Source of the DNA: Flavobacterium ichthyis
Lineage (GTDB): Bacteria; Bacteroidota; Bacteroidia; Flavobacteriales; Flavobacteriaceae
Assembly: GCF_009915155.1 (NCBI RefSeq)
Contig: NZ_JAABLM010000008.1
Location: 1 to 64,000, forward strand
Reading direction: 5' to 3'
Length of the DNA: 64,000 nt
This document shows positions 15,241 to 24,748 of the stretch, piece after piece. Every line of letters begins with the position of its first letter. Within the stretch, counting starts at the first letter, position 1. The notes below the pieces were generated by a model that had not been told where the DNA came from, did no database searches, and worked only from the letters and a program-made list of their open reading frames with translations. The position numbers were made by a program, and so were the translations under genes.

Positions 15241-16641
15241 TTACTTCCCGATACAAAAATTCGCAAAAATATTACCCAGCAACTCGTCATTAGTTACTTC
15301 GCCGGTAATCTCACCAAAATAGTGTAGGGCAGAGCGAATATCTATCGCCATCAAATCCGAGGAAAGTCCCGCATCCAAGCTCCATTTTACCTTCTGGATT
15401 TCTTCCAAAGCTTTTAATAATGAATCATAATGCCTTGTATTGGTCACAATTGTTTCGTTATTTCGCAAAGCACCAGTATTGACAAAGGATAATAATTGAC
15501 TTTTTAACTCTTCAATTCCGAGGTTGTTTTTAGCAGAAATGGTTTCAAGTTTAACGTTTAAATTTTCAAGTTGTTCCTTAATGTTTTGAATTTCATCTTC
15601 TGAAAGCAAATCAATTTTATTGATAACAACAACCAACGGTTTCAGCGGAAATTGATTTTTTATCTTTTCAATTTCAATGATGTATTCCGAACTTTGAACT
15701 TTGAACTTTAAACTTTCAAACAAGTACAAAACCACTTGCGCTTGCTCGATTTTTTCAAAAGTTTTCTTAATTCCTATGCTTTCCACAACGTCTTTCGTTT
15801 CGCGAATTCCGGCTGTATCAATGAATCTAAATCCAATTCCGTTAATGACCAATTCGTCTTCAATGGTATCGCGAGTTGTTCCTGCAATATCGGAAACTAT
15901 TGCTCGTTCTTCGTTTAACAATGCGTTTAAAAGTGTCGATTTCCCAACATTTGGTTCACCAACAATAGCAACCGGAATTCCGTTTTTAATCACATTTCCA
16001 ATAGCAAAACTGTCAATCAATCGTTTTAAAACAAATTCAATTCGGATTAAAAGTTCTTTGAATAGTTTTCTATCGGCAAATTCTACATCTTCTTCGGCAA
16101 AATCGAGTTCGAGTTCAATTAGCGATGCAAAATTTAATAATTCTTCTCTCAATTTAGCAATTTCAGAGCTAAATCCGCCACGCATTTGTTGCATTGCAAT
16201 TTGGTGAGAAGCCTCATTTTCTGAAGAAATTAAATCGGCAACTGCTTCCGCTTGAGATAAATCTAATTTACCATTGATAAAAGCTCTTAAAGTAAATTCT
16301 CCCGCTTGAGCCATACGGCAACCTTTACGAAGTAATAATTGCAAAATTTGCTGTTGTATGTAAGTCGATCCATGGCAAGAAATTTCTACCACATCTTCAC
16401 CTGTATAAGAATTTGGACCTTTAAAAAGCGTGAGCAAAACCTGATCATACGTCTTTCCATCTTCCACAATATGACCCAAGTGAACGGTATGCGATTTTTG
16501 TTTCATTAAATTTTTCCCGGAAACTGATTCAAAAACCCTTTCCGCAATAGAAAAAGCTTGATTTCCGGAAAGTCTAATGATGGCAATCGCGCCAGCTCCA
16601 GAAGGAGTAGCAAGTGCAGTAATAGTTTCTTGTGAAAGCAT
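15241..16641 (-). CDS. mnmE: tRNA modification GTPase MnmE
   Basis: 466 residues from the ATG at 16641; an in-frame TTG at 16650 is less likely. With MnmG it makes the (carboxymethyl)aminomethyl group on uridine 34 of certain tRNAs. The N-terminal tetrahydrofolate-binding domain starts TITALATPSGAGAIAIIRLS. The G domain has GEPNVGKST (G1), DTAGIRET (G3) and NKID (G4). The C terminus ends in the invariant FCIGK, whose Cys is part of the active centre. Its 3' end is the boundary with the mobile element, as in SGI1-type islands. The gene is intact, so the element preserved or recreated the end. Confidence 0.96.
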   Translation of the reverse strand: MLSQETITALATPSGAGAIAIIRLSGNQAFSIAERVFESVSGKNLMKQKSHTVHLGHIVEDGKTYDQVLLTLFKGPNSYTGEDVVEISCHGSTYIQQQILQLLLRKGCRMAQAGEFTLRAFINGKLDLSQAEAVADLISSENEASHQIAMQQMRGGFSSEIAKLREELLNFASLIELELDFAEEDVEFADRKLFKELLIRIEFVLKRLIDSFAIGNVIKNGIPVAIVGEPNVGKSTLLNALLNEERAIVSDIAGTTRDTIEDELVINGIGFRFIDTAGIRETKDVVESIGIKKTFEKIEQAQVVLYLFESLKFKVQSSEYIIEIEKIKNQFPLKPLVVVINKIDLLSEDEIQNIKEQLENLNVKLETISAKNNLGIEELKSQLLSFVNTGALRNNETIVTNTRHYDSLLKALEEIQKVKWSLDAGLSSDLMAIDIRSALHYFGEITGEVTNDELLGNIFANFCIGK

Positions 16642-16787
16642 GGTTTTCAAATTTTTTTACAAAGATAAAGCTAAAGTTCCACTTCACGAAAACACAGCCA
16701 ATCAGATTATTTAATCAATTATTAAGACTCAATTTTCTTTTAAACTTTCAAAATTTTGTACCTTCAAATAATCAAACACACACTAAT

Positions 16788-17624
16788 ATGAAACGAATTC
16801 TCTTCCCAACAGATTTTTCAGACACTGCAAAAAACGCTTTTCTTTACGCTCTGAATATGGCCGAAATTTTAAATGCTGAAATTATTTTACTGCATACTTT
16901 TGACATTCCATTGATTAATAGTGGCGAAATTCCTATTAATTATAAAGAAATCTACGACACAATTGAATTGCAGCAAACCACTCAATTTCAAGATCATATT
17001 CCAGAATTGATTCAAATTGCTACGCAAAATAATTTGCAACATATTCCGATGAAACACGTGATAAAATCTGCAGGTTTACATATTGCCATCGAAGATGCCG
17101 TGAAACAAAATGATGTGGCATTAGTAGTGATAGGCAATTCCGGAAGTCATGCATGGTTCGAAAATTGGTTCGGCTCAAACGCTTCGGATTTAATTACATC
17201 TTTGCCAGTTCCAATTCTTACGGTGCCAAAAGAAGCCCACTTTTCTGCTATAAAAAACATCGCTTTTACAAATTTATACCGCGAAAAAGATTTTCAAACT
17301 TTGGAACGCATCTCGATAATTGCCAAAAAATTAAATGCAACCATTAAAAGTATTTATGTTAAAATTTCGTCAAGTGATATAACTGAAGATGACATTCAAA
17401 TGTTTCAAAATCGGGCATCGCATTTAAATGTTCAGTTTTTTGTAATTCCACACGATGATGTTCGGGAAACAATCGAAGATTTTTTGGCAACACAACAAAT
17501 TGACTTGTTAGCGATTCTCACTTCCATCAGAGGTTTCTTTGCCGAATTATTTTCAAGTAGCTTAACGCAAAAGTTATCCTCTGAAATTGAAGTACCTATT
17601 TTGTCGTTACATGAAGAAGATTAA
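16788..17624 (+). CDS. universal stress protein, two Usp domains
   Basis: 278 residues from the ATG at 16788 (MKRILFPTDFSD); a longer frame upstream has no conserved sequence. Two Usp domains in tandem, about 1-145 and 150-278. The first keeps the ATP-binding type signature IGNSGSHAWFENWFGSNAS (Gly-x2-Gly-x9-Gly-Ser). The second (ending LTQKLSSEIEVPILSL) lacks the glycine pattern and is probably structural. Cytoplasmic stress or signal role, exact target unknown. Divergent from mnmE with about 146 bp between, so the promoters share that gap. Confidence 0.9.
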   Translation: MKRILFPTDFSDTAKNAFLYALNMAEILNAEIILLHTFDIPLINSGEIPINYKEIYDTIELQQTTQFQDHIPELIQIATQNNLQHIPMKHVIKSAGLHIAIEDAVKQNDVALVVIGNSGSHAWFENWFGSNASDLITSLPVPILTVPKEAHFSAIKNIAFTNLYREKDFQTLERISIIAKKLNATIKSIYVKISSSDITEDDIQMFQNRASHLNVQFFVIPHDDVRETIEDFLATQQIDLLAILTSIRGFFAELFSSSLTQKLSSEIEVPILSLHEED

Positions 17625-17770
17625 TTTGTAAGCTGTTAAAGATTCATTAATTGACTTTCTGTACTCCAATTGGTTTACTAATTTTAAAGTAACCGAAAAA
17701 AAATACGTCCATTATCTGCATTTGATAACATGCATTAATCAAACTAATAATAACACGAAAAAAATAAACT

Positions 17771-19138
17771 ATGGCTATAGAAACTGTAAATCCTTATAAC
17801 AACGAAAAAGTAAAATCATTTGAGGAAATATCTGAAAAAGAGTTAGATAATAAAATAGAAACCGCACACCAAGCGTTTCAAAAATGGAAAAAAACTTCAG
17901 TTGAAAAACGATGTCAATTGCTTGAAAAAGTAGCATCTATCATGAAAAATAGAAAAACTGAACTGGCAAAACTCATCACTTTAGAAATGGGAAAACTCAT
18001 CGAACAAAGTGAAGCGGAGATTGATATGTGTATTTCAGTTTACGAATATTACGCTAAAAATGCGGCTTCCTTTTTAGAAGATAAAAAAATAAAAATCGAG
18101 GATGGTGAAGCTTTTGTAAGGCTTACGCCAATAGGTTCCATCTTGGCAGTCATGCCGTGGAATTATCCGTTTAATCAAGTGGCCAGAATTGCCGCTCCAA
18201 ATATTGCTGCTGGAAATGTTATCTTAGTTAAACACGCTTCAAATGTACCACAATGTGCCGCAATTATTGAAGAAATTTTTACCGAAGCTGGTGCAGAAAC
18301 TGGAATCTATACCAATCTGTTTATCGCCAGCAAACGTGTAGCAAAAATCGCAGAAGACAAAAGAATTGCTGCCATGTCATTGACCGGAAGTGAAGGAGCA
18401 GGAGCAAGTTTGGCGGAAGCTGCTGGAAAAAATCTCAAAAAATCTGTTTTAGAATTAGGTGGAAGCGATCCGTTCATCGTTCTAGAAGATGCCGATCTTG
18501 ATAAAGCCGTGGAGAATGCTGTGAAAGGGAGATTTGGGAATATGGGACAAGCCTGTACCTCATCAAAAAGAATTATTTTACTAGAGGAAATAGCCGATAA
18601 TTTTATCGAAAAATTCAAAAAAGAATTACAAGATTTAAAAGTAGGCAATCCTATGGATAAAGACACCGAAGTCGGACCTTTAAGTACTGAAGAAGCTGCA
18701 AAGAAAATCGCAAAACAAGTGAAAGAAACGGTTGATGCTGGTGCAAAAGTTTTATTAGGTGGAAAACGAATGGATCGTGAAGGTGCTTTTTTTGAGCCTA
18801 CCATTTTAACGGATATTAAACCAGGAATGGTAGCTTATCACGAAGAAATTTTTGGACCAGTTGCTTCAATTTTTAGAGTTAAAGATGAAGAAGCAGCGAT
18901 TGAATTGGCCAATGATTCTTCATTTGGATTAGGAGGTTCGGTTTTTAGTAAAGATTTAAAAAGAGCCGTTGCCGTAGCCGATAAAATTGAAACTGGAATG
19001 GTATTTATAAACGAACATACGGCTTCAAGACCAGATTTACCATTTGGTGGCGTAAAACGTTCGGGTTATGGGCGCGAACTTTCAGCGTTAGGGTTTGAGG
19101 AGTTTTTGAATAAAAAATTAATCCGTATAGCAGAATAA
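17771..19138 (+). CDS. gabD: NAD(P)-dependent succinate-semialdehyde dehydrogenase
   Basis: 455 residues, aldehyde dehydrogenase superfamily. Catalytic Cys262 lies in NMGQACTSSKR and the general base Glu228 in LELGGSDPF. The nucleotide-binding PWNYPFNQVARIAAPNIAAG and SLTGSEGAG motifs are present. Length and motifs fit the short SSADH type (Sad/GabD-like) that oxidises succinate semialdehyde to succinate. The exact aldehyde cannot be read from sequence. Monocistronic, with a strong terminator 26 bp downstream. Confidence 0.85.
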   Translation: MAIETVNPYNNEKVKSFEEISEKELDNKIETAHQAFQKWKKTSVEKRCQLLEKVASIMKNRKTELAKLITLEMGKLIEQSEAEIDMCISVYEYYAKNAASFLEDKKIKIEDGEAFVRLTPIGSILAVMPWNYPFNQVARIAAPNIAAGNVILVKHASNVPQCAAIIEEIFTEAGAETGIYTNLFIASKRVAKIAEDKRIAAMSLTGSEGAGASLAEAAGKNLKKSVLELGGSDPFIVLEDADLDKAVENAVKGRFGNMGQACTSSKRIILLEEIADNFIEKFKKELQDLKVGNPMDKDTEVGPLSTEEAAKKIAKQVKETVDAGAKVLLGGKRMDREGAFFEPTILTDIKPGMVAYHEEIFGPVASIFRVKDEEAAIELANDSSFGLGGSVFSKDLKRAVAVADKIETGMVFINEHTASRPDLPFGGVKRSGYGRELSALGFEEFLNKKLIRIAE

Positions 19139-19163
19139 TGTTATACTTTCAATTATTAAAAAT

Positions 19164-19188
19164 AACCTGCTGATGCAGGTTTTTTTTT
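19164..19188 (+). terminator. terminator of the aldehyde dehydrogenase gene
   Basis: AACCTGC-TGAT-GCAGGTT stem-loop (19164-19181) followed by a run of T to 19188. Confidence 0.85.
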
Positions 19189-19189
19189 G

Positions 19190-19219
19190 GAAAAAAAAAC
19201 CGCAACAGCAAGTTACGGT
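19190..19219 (-). terminator. terminator of the minus-strand lipoprotein/dnaN unit
   Basis: On the minus strand, ACCGTAAC-TTGCT-GTTGCGGT (one mismatch) is followed by nine T. It lies about 30 bp after the lipoprotein stop and ends the dnaN-lipoprotein transcript. Confidence 0.7.
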
Positions 19220-19250
19220 CATTTTGGTTTTTGGGTTGGATTACTATTTA

Positions 19251-19787
19251 TTATTCAGGAGCAACTGAATCATTATTTAATGTACCTTGATAAACTCCTT
19301 CAATTACTTGACCGTCGTTTCGGACAAATTGAAAGTTGAGGTCAATAAAATTATCTTCTAAATCTACTTGGTTAATTGTAACTAATGTTGAACTTGCGGT
19401 TAAACCAGTTTCAGTATTCAAAACCGAAGTTCCGGTTACGTAATTTCCTTCGGCATCAAAATAAGAACCAATTTCTATAGAATAATTGGGAATTACTTCG
19501 TAAGTTCCGGGTTGCAAGTCAATTAAATTTTGAATTGTAAAATCAACTTTTGACACATTAGAAATTGCATTTGCCAAGCCTAAATTCACATTTGACAACG
19601 TGAGCGAAATATCAGAAGGTGTTTCGTCAATTACATTTAAATCTTCAAACCACGCCTGATTGAGTGCATAAAAATTATTGCTGTACGAAAAACCAAAGGT
19701 ATTCGGTTCCACTTTTCCTTCATCATCACTACAAGAAAAAAGCAGTAACAATGCCAACGCAATATTTATTTTGAAGATTTTTTTCAT
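19251..19787 (-). CDS. lipoprotein of unknown function
   Basis: 178 residues from the ATG at 19787. Lipoprotein signal with lipobox LLFSC (acylated Cys near residue 19), then an acidic linker SDDEGKVEPN. The mature part is beta-rich with repeated xVxFTIQN/LVTINQVD strands and ends FVRNDGQVIEGVYQGTL, a pattern common among Bacteroidota outer-membrane lipoproteins. It starts only 6 bp after dnaN and must be cotranscribed, though no functional link is apparent. No named family was recognised. Confidence 0.7.
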   Translation of the reverse strand: MKKIFKINIALALLLLFSCSDDEGKVEPNTFGFSYSNNFYALNQAWFEDLNVIDETPSDISLTLSNVNLGLANAISNVSKVDFTIQNLIDLQPGTYEVIPNYSIEIGSYFDAEGNYVTGTSVLNTETGLTASSTLVTINQVDLEDNFIDLNFQFVRNDGQVIEGVYQGTLNNDSVAPE

Positions 19788-19793
19788 CAAAAA

Positions 19794-20912
19794 TTAGTTG
19801 TTTAGCATCACTGGCATTACTAACATCGTAACCGTTTCGCCATCTTCTAAACCGTCAACTGGCGTTAAGATTCCGGCTCTATTTGGTAACGACATTTCAA
19901 GCTGTATTTCGTCGCTTTGCAAGTTAGTCAGCATTTCGGTTAAAAATCTCGAATTAAAACCAATTTGCATATCATCACCTTGATAATCACAAGTTAATCT
20001 TTCTTCTGCTTTGTTAGAATAATCGATATCTTCGGCAGAAATATTCAATTCTGCACCTGCAATTTTTAAACGAATTTGATGTGTTGTTTTGTTCGAAAAA
20101 ATTGCCACACGACGAACAGAACTTAAAAATTGTGTTCTGTCAATCAATAATCTATTTGGATTTTCTTTTGGAATTACCGCTTCGTAATTAGGATATTTTC
20201 CGTCAATTAATCTACAAGTCAGGACATAATTATCAAATGAAAATGTAGCATTTGAGTCGTTATAATCAATTTTTACATCAGCTTCAGAAGTTCCTAAAAT
20301 ATTTTTTAAGATGTTAAGTGGTTTTTTGGGCATAATAAAATCTGCCACTTGTGACGCTTTTACATCAGTTCTGGCATATTTTACTAATTTGTGAGCGTCT
20401 GTTGCCACAAAAGTTAAACCTTCCGGAGAAAATTGAAAAAATACGCCAGACATTACCGGACGAAGATCATCATTTCCGGCAGCAAAAATAGTTTTGCTCA
20501 CTGCTGTTGCCAAAACTCCAGCGGGAACAATTGTAGAAGATGGATCGTCTAAAATAACCGATTTTGGAAATTCTTCTCCCGGAGCATAAGCCAATGCATA
20601 TTTACCTGAATTAGAACTAATTTCTATAGTATTATTTTCTTCAACGGTGAATGTAAGCGGTTGTTCTGGGAAAGTTTTTAAAATTTCCAATAACAATTTT
20701 GCGGGAACAGCAACACTTCCGGTACTTGAAGAATCGATTTCTAATGTTGCTGACATGGTTGTTTCTAAATCCGATGCCGAAACAGTCAATTGGTTATTTT
20801 CTAATTCGAATAAAAAATTATCCAATATTGGTAAAGTATTGCTGCTGTTAATAACGCTTCCTAAAACTTGAAGTTGTCTTAACAAATATGAACTCGATAC
20901 TATAAATTTCAT
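19794..20912 (-). CDS. dnaN: DNA polymerase III sliding clamp, beta subunit
   Basis: 372 residues, the normal length for DnaN. It begins MKFIVSSSYLLRQLQVLGSV and contains the three repeated clamp domains (about 1-120, 130-245, 250-372), with LPILDNFLFEL, FVATDAHKLVKYAR (hydrophobic pocket region) and the C-terminal VMPVMLNN. It forms the ring that tethers the replicative polymerase to DNA. It is unusual in standing away from dnaA/recF, which is common in Bacteroidota. Lies between gldG and the lipoprotein, all minus strand. Confidence 0.96.
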   Translation of the reverse strand: MKFIVSSSYLLRQLQVLGSVINSSNTLPILDNFLFELENNQLTVSASDLETTMSATLEIDSSSTGSVAVPAKLLLEILKTFPEQPLTFTVEENNTIEISSNSGKYALAYAPGEEFPKSVILDDPSSTIVPAGVLATAVSKTIFAAGNDDLRPVMSGVFFQFSPEGLTFVATDAHKLVKYARTDVKASQVADFIMPKKPLNILKNILGTSEADVKIDYNDSNATFSFDNYVLTCRLIDGKYPNYEAVIPKENPNRLLIDRTQFLSSVRRVAIFSNKTTHQIRLKIAGAELNISAEDIDYSNKAEERLTCDYQGDDMQIGFNSRFLTEMLTNLQSDEIQLEMSLPNRAGILTPVDGLEDGETVTMLVMPVMLNN

Positions 20913-21006
20913 TGTTTTTTTTTTTTGGAATGTAAAAATCTACATATTTTTTACGATGCACAAATATATTTTAAAGTTACTGAAATCAAAAATGATTTAG
21001 TAACAT

Positions 21007-22671
21007 TTATCGTGCATATTTTTTCTTTCTGATATAATTGAAAATAATTCCGAAAAGGGCTAAAATCAACAAGGGTAATCCAATGGTGATCAGCTGAATT
21101 TTCGTATAATTTTGCGTCACTTTTGTTTCATTTAATAACGGGAGCACTACATTTTTACCTCTAACGTTGAGTAATCCGGTATCATCTAACAAATAATTGA
21201 CAGCGTTCAAAAGAAATTCTTTATTGCCATAAACCTGTTGTGTCCATTGGTCAATTCCGTTCATCAAAGGTTTTTTATTCACATAAGAATAATTGACAAT
21301 ATCACCATCGGCAATTACAATCATTTTATTATCAATACCATCTTCCATACTTTTTAAAGCCGAAAAAGGCTTCACGCGGTTTTTGTAAGCCGAAGTAAAT
21401 TTTCCTTCCAGAAGTACACCAATGGGTTGTTTTCCTTTGTTAAATTGGGTTTCATCTAGCTCTTCCATAAATTGGTTCAGCTGCAATTCAACTGGAGTTC
21501 CAATGACTTTAGTTTGTTCTGAAGATTCTAAAATAACGGTTTTTTTGATGTCATTTTTCAAAAGATCGATTTGGTTGGCAAATTCTAATTTTACCAAATT
21601 CACGTTTTTATTAATCGGATGATTTTCAGGTGATTTTGCAATTGGGGAATATAACCAATCAATAGGAAATTCCCCTTGTTCGCTTTGTGCTGTAACTGGG
21701 GTTGACAATAAATCCTGAACCAAATTATAATTGATTCTCACGCCATAACGGAACAACATATCGTCGAGATTCAGGTTCAACGGGAACGCCATCGTCGATT
21801 GATTTTCGTTTCGCATGTTTTCTAAATCTGCCGCCACTTTATCAACCATCCAAAGCGTTTTACCGCCGTTCATTATATATTGGTCTAAAATATATTTTTC
21901 CGATTCAGAAAAAGCTTCAGTTGGTTTAGCAATAATTGTAGCATCAAAACGTTGCAAATTTTGCAAAACTTTGTTAGGATTATCCGAAAGCGAATCAAGG
22001 TTAAATTCACCAATCATATAATATTCACGCAAATTCATAATGAAATCTGCCAAATATTTATCCGAAATTTCTCCATTCCCTTTCAAAACCGCCACTTTTT
22101 TCATCTCAGTTGTGGAAAGTTTTGTCAATGCATCGGCAAAAGCATATTCGAGCAATTGTACGGATTTACTGATATTTTCTTCCGGAGTATTGTCAAAATT
22201 ATTTACCAAAAGCGGCACTCTAACGGATTTTGTTCCATAGTTGGCAATGGCCCAAGGAAAAACCGGAATAGTTGATTTTTTTCCTCCTTTATTCATTTGA
22301 ATATTGGTAGGCGAAAAACCTAAAGCCGAAAGTTCAGCCATAAATTGTTCGGCCTTTGATTCATCAGCCAAAGGATCGGTAAAATTGAAAATGATATTAG
22401 AATTATAGGCTCTGAATTCTTCTAAAATCTGACGGGTTTCACCTTGCAAACGCTTAAATTCTGCTGGGAAATTTCCGTCGAGAAATACATCTATGTAAAG
22501 TGGCTGGTCAACATTTTTAATTAAAGTCAACGAACTTTCTGACAAAGTATAACGTTTATCTTGTGTTAAATCAAATCTTTTAAAGAAAAATTGTCCTACA
22601 ATATTAAGACCAATTATTGCTATAATGAGCAAAACAAGTTTCTGAATGTTTTTTTTCTGATTGGCTTTCAT
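21007..22671 (-). CDS. gldG: gliding-associated ABC transporter, substrate-binding-type protein GldG
   Basis: 554 residues. N-terminal helix at about 11-30 (LVLLIIAIIGLNIVGQFFF), then the DLTQDKRYTLSESSLTLIKN start typical of GldG, a large periplasmic domain, and a C-terminal helix at about 527-547 before the RKKKYAR end. GldA, GldF and GldG form an ABC transporter needed for gliding motility in Flavobacterium johnsoniae. The ATG overlaps the gldF stop (TAATG), so the two are translationally coupled. gldA is not in the window, as is usual. Confidence 0.93.
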   Translation of the reverse strand: MKANQKKNIQKLVLLIIAIIGLNIVGQFFFKRFDLTQDKRYTLSESSLTLIKNVDQPLYIDVFLDGNFPAEFKRLQGETRQILEEFRAYNSNIIFNFTDPLADESKAEQFMAELSALGFSPTNIQMNKGGKKSTIPVFPWAIANYGTKSVRVPLLVNNFDNTPEENISKSVQLLEYAFADALTKLSTTEMKKVAVLKGNGEISDKYLADFIMNLREYYMIGEFNLDSLSDNPNKVLQNLQRFDATIIAKPTEAFSESEKYILDQYIMNGGKTLWMVDKVAADLENMRNENQSTMAFPLNLNLDDMLFRYGVRINYNLVQDLLSTPVTAQSEQGEFPIDWLYSPIAKSPENHPINKNVNLVKLEFANQIDLLKNDIKKTVILESSEQTKVIGTPVELQLNQFMEELDETQFNKGKQPIGVLLEGKFTSAYKNRVKPFSALKSMEDGIDNKMIVIADGDIVNYSYVNKKPLMNGIDQWTQQVYGNKEFLLNAVNYLLDDTGLLNVRGKNVVLPLLNETKVTQNYTKIQLITIGLPLLILALFGIIFNYIRKKKYAR

Positions 22672-23396
22672 TATGATTTTAAAGATTTAAGTTTGAAAGC
22701 AGTAAATGCCAAAAATAAAACGGTAATACTTAAAAAATATAAAATATCGCGGGTGTCAATCACGCCACGACTAATACTTTTGTAATGAAAATCCATACCG
22801 AATGAAGCAACCATATAGTCAAATTCTCCAGCAAAAGAGGCTAAACCATCAAAACCAAAATAAAAAATAAAACATAAAAATACAGCGATGATAAAAGCTA
22901 CAATTTGATTTTCGGAAAGGGTAGAAGTAAAGATTCCTATTGAGGTGTAAGCGGCAATTAAAAAAATCAATCCGAAATAGGAACCCATTGTACTGCCGTA
23001 ATCTAAGTTTCCTTCCGGATTTCCGTAGGACGAAATGGTGAACACGTAAATGATTGAGGGAATTAATGCCATAAAAATTAAGAACATTGCACCTAAGAAT
23101 TTTCCGCCCACAATATCATTGCTGCTCAAAGGTTTGGTAAATAAAAGTTCAATGGTACCTTGTTTTTTTTCATCAGAAAAACTTCTCATCGTGATTGCCG
23201 GAATCAGAAAAAGCAAAATCCATGGTGCCAAAGTAAAAAACGGACTCAAATCAGCAAAACCTGAATTTAAAATGTTGAAATCGCCTTCAAAAACCCATAA
23301 GAAAAGTCCGTTGAGAAGCAAAAAAATGGCAATCACCAAATAGCCAACCGGCGAACCGAAAAAGGATTTGATTTCTCGCAGTAAAATTGATTTCAT
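22671..23396 (-). CDS. gldF: gliding-associated ABC transporter permease GldF
   Basis: 241 residues with six hydrophobic helices, beginning MKSILLREIKSFFGSPVGYL, the standard ABC-2 type permease opening. The loop ITMRSFSDEKKQGTIELLFT (about 64-83) is the conserved cytoplasmic coupling region. Partner of GldG (overlapping downstream) and of a distant ATPase, GldA. Membrane component of the gliding machinery; the transported substrate is not established. Confidence 0.93.
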   Translation of the reverse strand: MKSILLREIKSFFGSPVGYLVIAIFLLLNGLFLWVFEGDFNILNSGFADLSPFFTLAPWILLFLIPAITMRSFSDEKKQGTIELLFTKPLSSNDIVGGKFLGAMFLIFMALIPSIIYVFTISSYGNPEGNLDYGSTMGSYFGLIFLIAAYTSIGIFTSTLSENQIVAFIIAVFLCFIFYFGFDGLASFAGEFDYMVASFGMDFHYKSISRGVIDTRDILYFLSITVLFLAFTAFKLKSLKS

Positions 23397-23445
23397 GTAA
23401 AAATTTTTGTGTAAAGTTAAAAAAGTTTGTCGCTTTTATTAAGAT

Positions 23446-23742
23446 TTATGGCAAAGTTGCCAATTTATCCACACTCCAAGCCTCCGGTTTATTGTTGAAT
23501 AATTTTTTTGTGAACGTCCAAACCTCATCAAACAACGCCGAATTTCTGTAATTTTCCAAATCTTCTGGCGTTTCCCAATAACTGTAAGTAAAGAAAATTT
23601 CGGGATTGTTTTGATCCTGATACAACTCTAAGAAACGATTTCCGGGCGAATTTCGTATTTTTTCTTTCATTAAATTAAAATTTTCTAAAAATGCCGGAAT
23701 ATTTTCTTGATGAAAAGAAAGTTTAACGATTCTGATAAACAT
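23446..23742 (-). CDS. antibiotic biosynthesis monooxygenase (ABM) domain protein
   Basis: 98 residues forming one ferredoxin-like ABM domain: FIRIVKLSFHQENIPAFLEN, CxxxELYQDQNNPEIFFTYSYW and the tail helix. Such small dimeric proteins include monooxygenases, heme-degrading enzymes and stress-linked proteins, so a name beyond the fold is not justified. It lies just upstream of gldF on the same strand (49-bp gap), probably an independent unit or the operon start. Confidence 0.8.
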   Translation of the reverse strand: MFIRIVKLSFHQENIPAFLENFNLMKEKIRNSPGNRFLELYQDQNNPEIFFTYSYWETPEDLENYRNSALFDEVWTFTKKLFNNKPEAWSVDKLATLP

Positions 23743-23788
23743 AGTTCTTGTTTTTGTTAATTATCAAAGTTAATTTTTATCCTATATC

Positions 23789-24622
23789 CTAAATTACATC
23801 AAACTTCACTGTCACGATATCACGATAGGTAAGCCCAAATAAACTTGAAGCGCCACCGTGAGAATCAGGATTACTTCTATACATCGCAATTTCTAAAAAT
23901 CCCGCTTCGTTAAAAATGGCGAGTTCTTTACCTTCGTAAAATTTCATGGGATTAGCATCAAAATTTACAATTGAAGAATAATTGGGTAAAATGGTTTTCA
24001 AAGAATAATTTCTGAATAAAATTTGGTATTTTCTTCCGTTGCCAACCTCTGTGAAAAGATTTTTAGAAATATTAGTTACCACATTCCCAAATCGGTCCAC
24101 ATAAATCACGTAACCTTTGATGGAAGATTTATCGGGAGATTCCACAGCTTGTAATTCTGTCACTTGATTGAGTTGCTGAATTTCTTTTCCAACCACGTTT
24201 AGCAATCCGCCTCTTGCGATATGAGCTGCCACTTTCACAAAAATATCCATTGCGGTTGCATCACTCGCAAAACGGTCATGGATGTTGATTGCCACAAGTT
24301 TCTGCGGAATAATTTTTTGCGTAAGCATCGATAAAATTCCGTTATCGGCACAAATAAAATACTGGTCATTCCATTGCATTGCCACATGTAGAGTTTGCTG
24401 ATGTAATTCGGCATCAACCCCAATGATATGAATAGTTCCTTTAGGAAAAGAAGCATACGAAGCGGCTAAAATATAAGCGGTTTCTGAGGTATTAAACGGA
24501 TCAATGTCATGCGAAATATCTACAATTTTGGCATCAGGAAATTCTGAATATATCTTACCCTTAATGGAACCCACAAAATGGTCTTTGCATCCAAAATCAG
24601 TTGTAAGGGTAATTATTGACAT
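23789..24622 (-). CDS. SAM hydroxide adenosyltransferase (DUF62 family)
   Basis: 277 residues. Begins MSIITLTTDFGCKDHFVGSI, followed by VDISHDIDPFNTSETAYIL, IIGVDAE and CADNGILS, the fingerprint of the DUF62 family. These enzymes hydrolyse S-adenosylmethionine to adenosine and methionine, and are related to fluorinase and chlorinase. The ordinary hydroxide-type is the likely function, since no halogenase-specific region was noticed. Divergent from phoH. Confidence 0.85.
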   Translation of the reverse strand: MSIITLTTDFGCKDHFVGSIKGKIYSEFPDAKIVDISHDIDPFNTSETAYILAASYASFPKGTIHIIGVDAELHQQTLHVAMQWNDQYFICADNGILSMLTQKIIPQKLVAINIHDRFASDATAMDIFVKVAAHIARGGLLNVVGKEIQQLNQVTELQAVESPDKSSIKGYVIYVDRFGNVVTNISKNLFTEVGNGRKYQILFRNYSLKTILPNYSSIVNFDANPMKFYEGKELAIFNEAGFLEIAMYRSNPDSHGGASSLFGLTYRDIVTVKFDVI

Positions 24623-24748
24623 AAAATTGTTTATAACATTCGCACAATGGCGGCTTATTTTTTTATAAATTTGAGATATGCAAAGCTAATTATTTCTAAA
24701 TTTAATACAGTAATAAATTATCTGAATTCCAATTTAAACACAAAACAA

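Noticed and set aside
14975..15293. Plus-strand frames across the HTH promoter and mnmE end
   Set aside because: No coding character; they cross inverted repeats and a terminator-like hairpin.
15701..16207. 168-codon plus-strand frame opposite mnmE
   Set aside because: Ser/Asn-rich antisense translation of a well-conserved gene.
18307..18804. 165-codon minus-strand frame opposite the aldehyde dehydrogenase gene
   Set aside because: Antisense shadow; the plus strand has all catalytic motifs.
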